Shown in pieces: positions 61,373-64,000 of a stretch of DNA of 64,000 nt. The first letter of the stretch is position 1. Each line of letters starts with the position of its first letter. The notes beneath the pieces were generated by a model. It had not been told where the DNA came from. It saw only the letters and a program-made list of their open reading frames with translations, and searched no databases. The stretch is taken from the NCBI RefSeq assembly GCF_018320785.1, contig NC_054878.1, positions 48,380,061 to 48,444,060 of the forward strand, read 5' to 3'. The DNA comes from Cheilinus undulatus. Taxonomy: Eukaryota > Chordata > Actinopteri > Labriformes > Labridae. Position numbers and translations under genes: made by a program.

Positions 61373-63914
61373 TCAGAACGCTCCGACCTCCGTCCCCCAG
61401 GGCCGGTACGGTTTACTGCTGCTAACAGGAGTCTGTGAGGATGAGGAGGAGGAGGAGGAGGAGGAAGAGATGGGAGGACTGGTGGAGGTGGTGGAGGTGA
61501 AGGAGCAGGGAGGGAGGAGGGGGAAACCTGAGTGGAGGGTGATGGGGAAGGAGAGGAGCGTGGCAGAGAGAGGGGCGGGGCCACAGGGGAGCATCAGAGA
61601 CGAGGAGGAGGAGGGAGGGGAGGCGGAGGTGGAGTCCGCGTAGGAGGCCACACAGCGTTGTGATAACTCCACCAGCCTCTGGGGGGCACCGCCCCCACCT
61701 GAATCAGGAGAGACAGGGAGCGTACTCAGTCCGTACGGTGCCGCAGTGGCAGGTCTGAACGCTGCGACTGCAGCCGTCCAGTGGTGGGGGTGGAAGGGGT
61801 GAGGTAAAAGGTGAGGCTGCTGCAGGTGAGGATGTGATGATGTCATAGAGAGGGCGGCGGCTTCGCGCTGTGAGGCGCAGGATGAGAGGTGGGAGAGGAG
61901 GCGGGAACGGAGAGGGTCCGCAGAGTCCAGGCCCTCCACGGCGCTAAGGTAGCGAGAAACCTCCGTCAGACACTCTCTAAAACCCAGAGACAGGAAGTCC
62001 AGAGCAAAGGCATGGGCGTCCAAATAACCTGCAGAGAGAGAGAGGCATCTGAGACAAGTGCCTTTATTTTTCAAACAAACAGAATTTATCAGGATCGATA
62101 AAAAACAAATATGCAGAATTTGTCATGGATCAATAAAACCCAAAAACGTCAGGATTTATCAGGATTAATAACAAACAAAAATGCCAGAATTTATCCAGAT
62201 CTATAAAAAACAAAACTTCAGAATTGATCAGGATCAATTAAACCCAAAAACGTCAGGATTTATCAGGATCAATAAAAATCCCAAACTCATTATTTATCGA
62301 GATCAAAAAGAAAAAAAAAAAAAAAGAAAGAAAAACAGAATTTATTAGGATCAATAACAAACAAAAATATTCAGATTTTTTCAGGATCACTAAAAATAAA
62401 AAATTGGAATTTGCCAGGATCAATAAAAATCAAATCTTCAGAATTTATTAGGATCAATAACCACGAAAAACCGAAGCAAAATTGTGAAATCTTAATTTTG
62501 TGATAAAAATGATGAACTTTGTTAAAAAACAAAGCATTGGCATCGGAGTGATGCGTCTATGAAATAAACATATGGAGGAAAACAATCTGAGTCTCATAAA
62601 TACTTGGATGCTGGGTTTGGTCAGCTCCAGGAGGTTTTCAGGTTTCAAACTGAGCCCTCGGAGCATGAAGCCCCGGACTATTGCAGACCTTTACATCATG
62701 TTAAAAGCACATGTGCATAAAGGTCAGCAACTCTAAGCCTGAGGCCATGGTTTCCTGCCAGAGAACGGTGGGTTACTGCCTTCAGGTGGAGACAGAGTCT
62801 CTGCCCTAAGTGAAGGGCTTCAAGTATCTCAGGGTCTTGTTCATGAGTGAGGGTAAAAAGGACCAGAGGACGGATGGATTGAACCCTATAAGAGGTATCA
62901 GAGGTGTAGTCCTGGACTGTGGTGGAGAAGAGGGAGTCTGTTGAGTCTCTCTGTGGCCCAACCCTCACCCATGGTTGAAACAAGCTCCCTCCCTCCCTCA
63001 TTCCTGACAATCCACACATGAGGCAGGATTAATGCAAAGAAAAGATCATCAGAGTGAAACATTACTAACATACAAATCAGACCAGAGAAACCTCCAGGAT
63101 CGTCACGTTTCTGCACACAAAGCTCAGAAACATCCCCAGAGTGAGTGTTGAACCGTCCCAGCTGAGTCTGATCTGTCTGACTTTACACACTGTAAAGAAA
63201 CCCAAACAAACGCTGCAGCCTGTGAACGCAGCCAGCACTGACACATCTCTCCCCTCCTTCCTCTCCCGCCGTCTCCCCCGTCGGCTCTATGAAAGCAAAC
63301 AGCGCTGCTCGGGGTCAAGTGGTGCTTTTATCTCTGCAGAGCTTTCCCATGGACTCACCACCTCCCTCTGTCACTCACATCAACAGCAACAACCACAGCA
63401 TGCTTTTATTTTGAAATTAGTCCAACCCTTCCTTCCAGATGTGCTTATTTATTCGTGTAATTTAGGCCTGTTTGGTCACTTGTTATCATGTTAGTTCATG
63501 CTTTCTAGCATGAGTCTTAAATGGACTTCTAGGGGTTTTTAAATTACGGACCTCTCAGAGGTATGTGGCCAGGAGATCTTACACAAATGCACGTCTGTAA
63601 TGTTTTGCATCAACAGAAAAGATGAATGCAAAGAGCCATGACTATCCATCTATCATCTATATCTATCTAGGACTGAAATGCATCCATTTGCAGACTGAGT
63701 ATGTGGGATTTAGGGATGAGCACTGATGCCTCCTTTTGGTTCAAAGAGCTAGAAATCTTTAACACTCATCTCCCGTGTGAACAGACTCTGTGTTCCTCTA
63801 CAGCTGAGATGTTTTTAGGGAGGATGTTTTACCTTTCCCTCCAGTCGCCTGCAGCACCTTCAGATGATCCACAGTCATCTGCAGAATCTCAGCCTTCTCC
63901 AGTTTGGCAGAACC
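61373..63914 (-). CDS. hey2: HEY2 bHLH-Orange transcriptional repressor, last two exons
   Basis: A Notch target acting as a nuclear DNA-binding repressor in heart and vessel development. Exon 63833-63914 encodes the end of the b[23 protein letters not shown] (helix 2). The last exon, 61373-62028, encodes the Orange domain ([20 protein letters not shown], then [12 protein letters not shown]). A His/Pro-rich linker, a Ser run and the C-terminal [13 protein letters not shown] with its YRPW motif for co-repressor interaction follow. TEVGAF points to HEY2; HEY1 usually ends TEIGAF and HEYL lacks a good YRPW. The start, basic region and helix 1 lie beyond the right edge. The 1.8-kb intron holds a minisatellite and a LINE scrap. 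Confidence 0.93.
61441..61468 (-). repeat. hey2: (TCC)n trinucleotide tract coding poly-Ser in hey2
   Basis: GAGGAGGAGGAGGAGG on the plus strand encodes a run of about a dozen Ser residues shortly before SSKPYRPW. It is probably length-variable between individuals. Confidence 0.8.
62080..62480. repeat. Minisatellite in hey2 intron
   Basis: About ten imperfect units containing AGAATTTATCAGGATCAATA and AAAAACAAAAATGC, with periods around 30-65 bases across 400 bp. A poly-A-rich insertion lies near 62308-62335. Confidence 0.85.
62700..62990 (+). mobile_element. LINE reverse-transcriptase scrap in hey2 intron
   Basis: The plus strand reads [20 protein letters not shown], the same motif as in the minus-strand fragment at 45632-46203 (EFKYLGVLLMSEGRMEHE). 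It is followed by VVEKRES-like words. Very short and broken. Confidence 0.6.
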
Positions 63915-64000
63915 CTGAAAGAGAAAGTCAAAGTTCAGGAATAATGTAGATGAAATCATCATTAAGATAACAAACACTCAAGTGATGTTTCGTAGAAGCA

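Noticed and set aside
62080-62480. Regular repeats considered as a CRISPR array
   Set aside because: Units are imperfect, spacers are not distinct, and the locus is a vertebrate intron; it is a minisatellite.

Overview
The window is from a ray-finned fish nuclear genome, probably a percomorph-type teleost. The evidence is short vertebrate introns with GT-AG borders, recognisable vertebrate orthologues, and a dense mix of Tc1/mariner, hAT-like and piggyBac-like elements typical of fish. I saw no prokaryotic operon, CRISPR array or phage. All identifications come from reading the sequence and from knowledge of the protein families; no database was searched.

Five protein-coding genes are supported. 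(1) SNX14, minus strand: the 5' part of the gene (11 coding exons) lies between 1 and 7210, with a spliced 5' UTR near 7440-7600. (2) SYNCRIP (hnRNP Q), minus strand, complete: nine coding exons from 18064 to 26186, with a CpG-containing non-coding first exon near 26860-27000. (3) BUB1, plus strand, complete: 24 coding exons from 29615 to 46899 joining in frame to 938 residues. (4) GLO1, plus strand, complete: six exons from 51951 to 56410, 182 residues. (5) HEY2, minus strand: the last two coding exons at 61373-62028 and 63833-63914, with the bHLH start beyond the right edge. SNX14 next to SYNCRIP in the same orientation matches the order on human chromosome 6q14.

The rest is mostly mobile DNA. 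hAT-like non-autonomous elements occur in several families, many with 8-bp target duplications that have TA at the centre. They sit in SYNCRIP introns, between SYNCRIP and BUB1, in BUB1 introns, between BUB1 and GLO1, and in GLO1 intron 5. Two related Tc1-type elements (5219-6627 and 59048-60131), a third Tc1 family (30243-31854) and a Tc1 relic (57180-57740) are present. There are also two TTAA-type elements carrying internal tandem units of about 350 bp, three copies of a short TTAA-type MITE, and LINE fragments.

The region from 9 to 17.5 kb, between SNX14 and SYNCRIP, has no recognised host gene. It holds degenerate minisatellites and one unusual intronless coding remnant (14042-14880) with three in-frame stops, a candidate endogenous viral element of uncertain affiliation. 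The genes are functionally unrelated: endosome-lipid contact (SNX14), mRNA regulation (SYNCRIP), spindle checkpoint (BUB1), methylglyoxal detoxification (GLO1) and Notch-responsive transcriptional repression (HEY2). They do not form a shared system.
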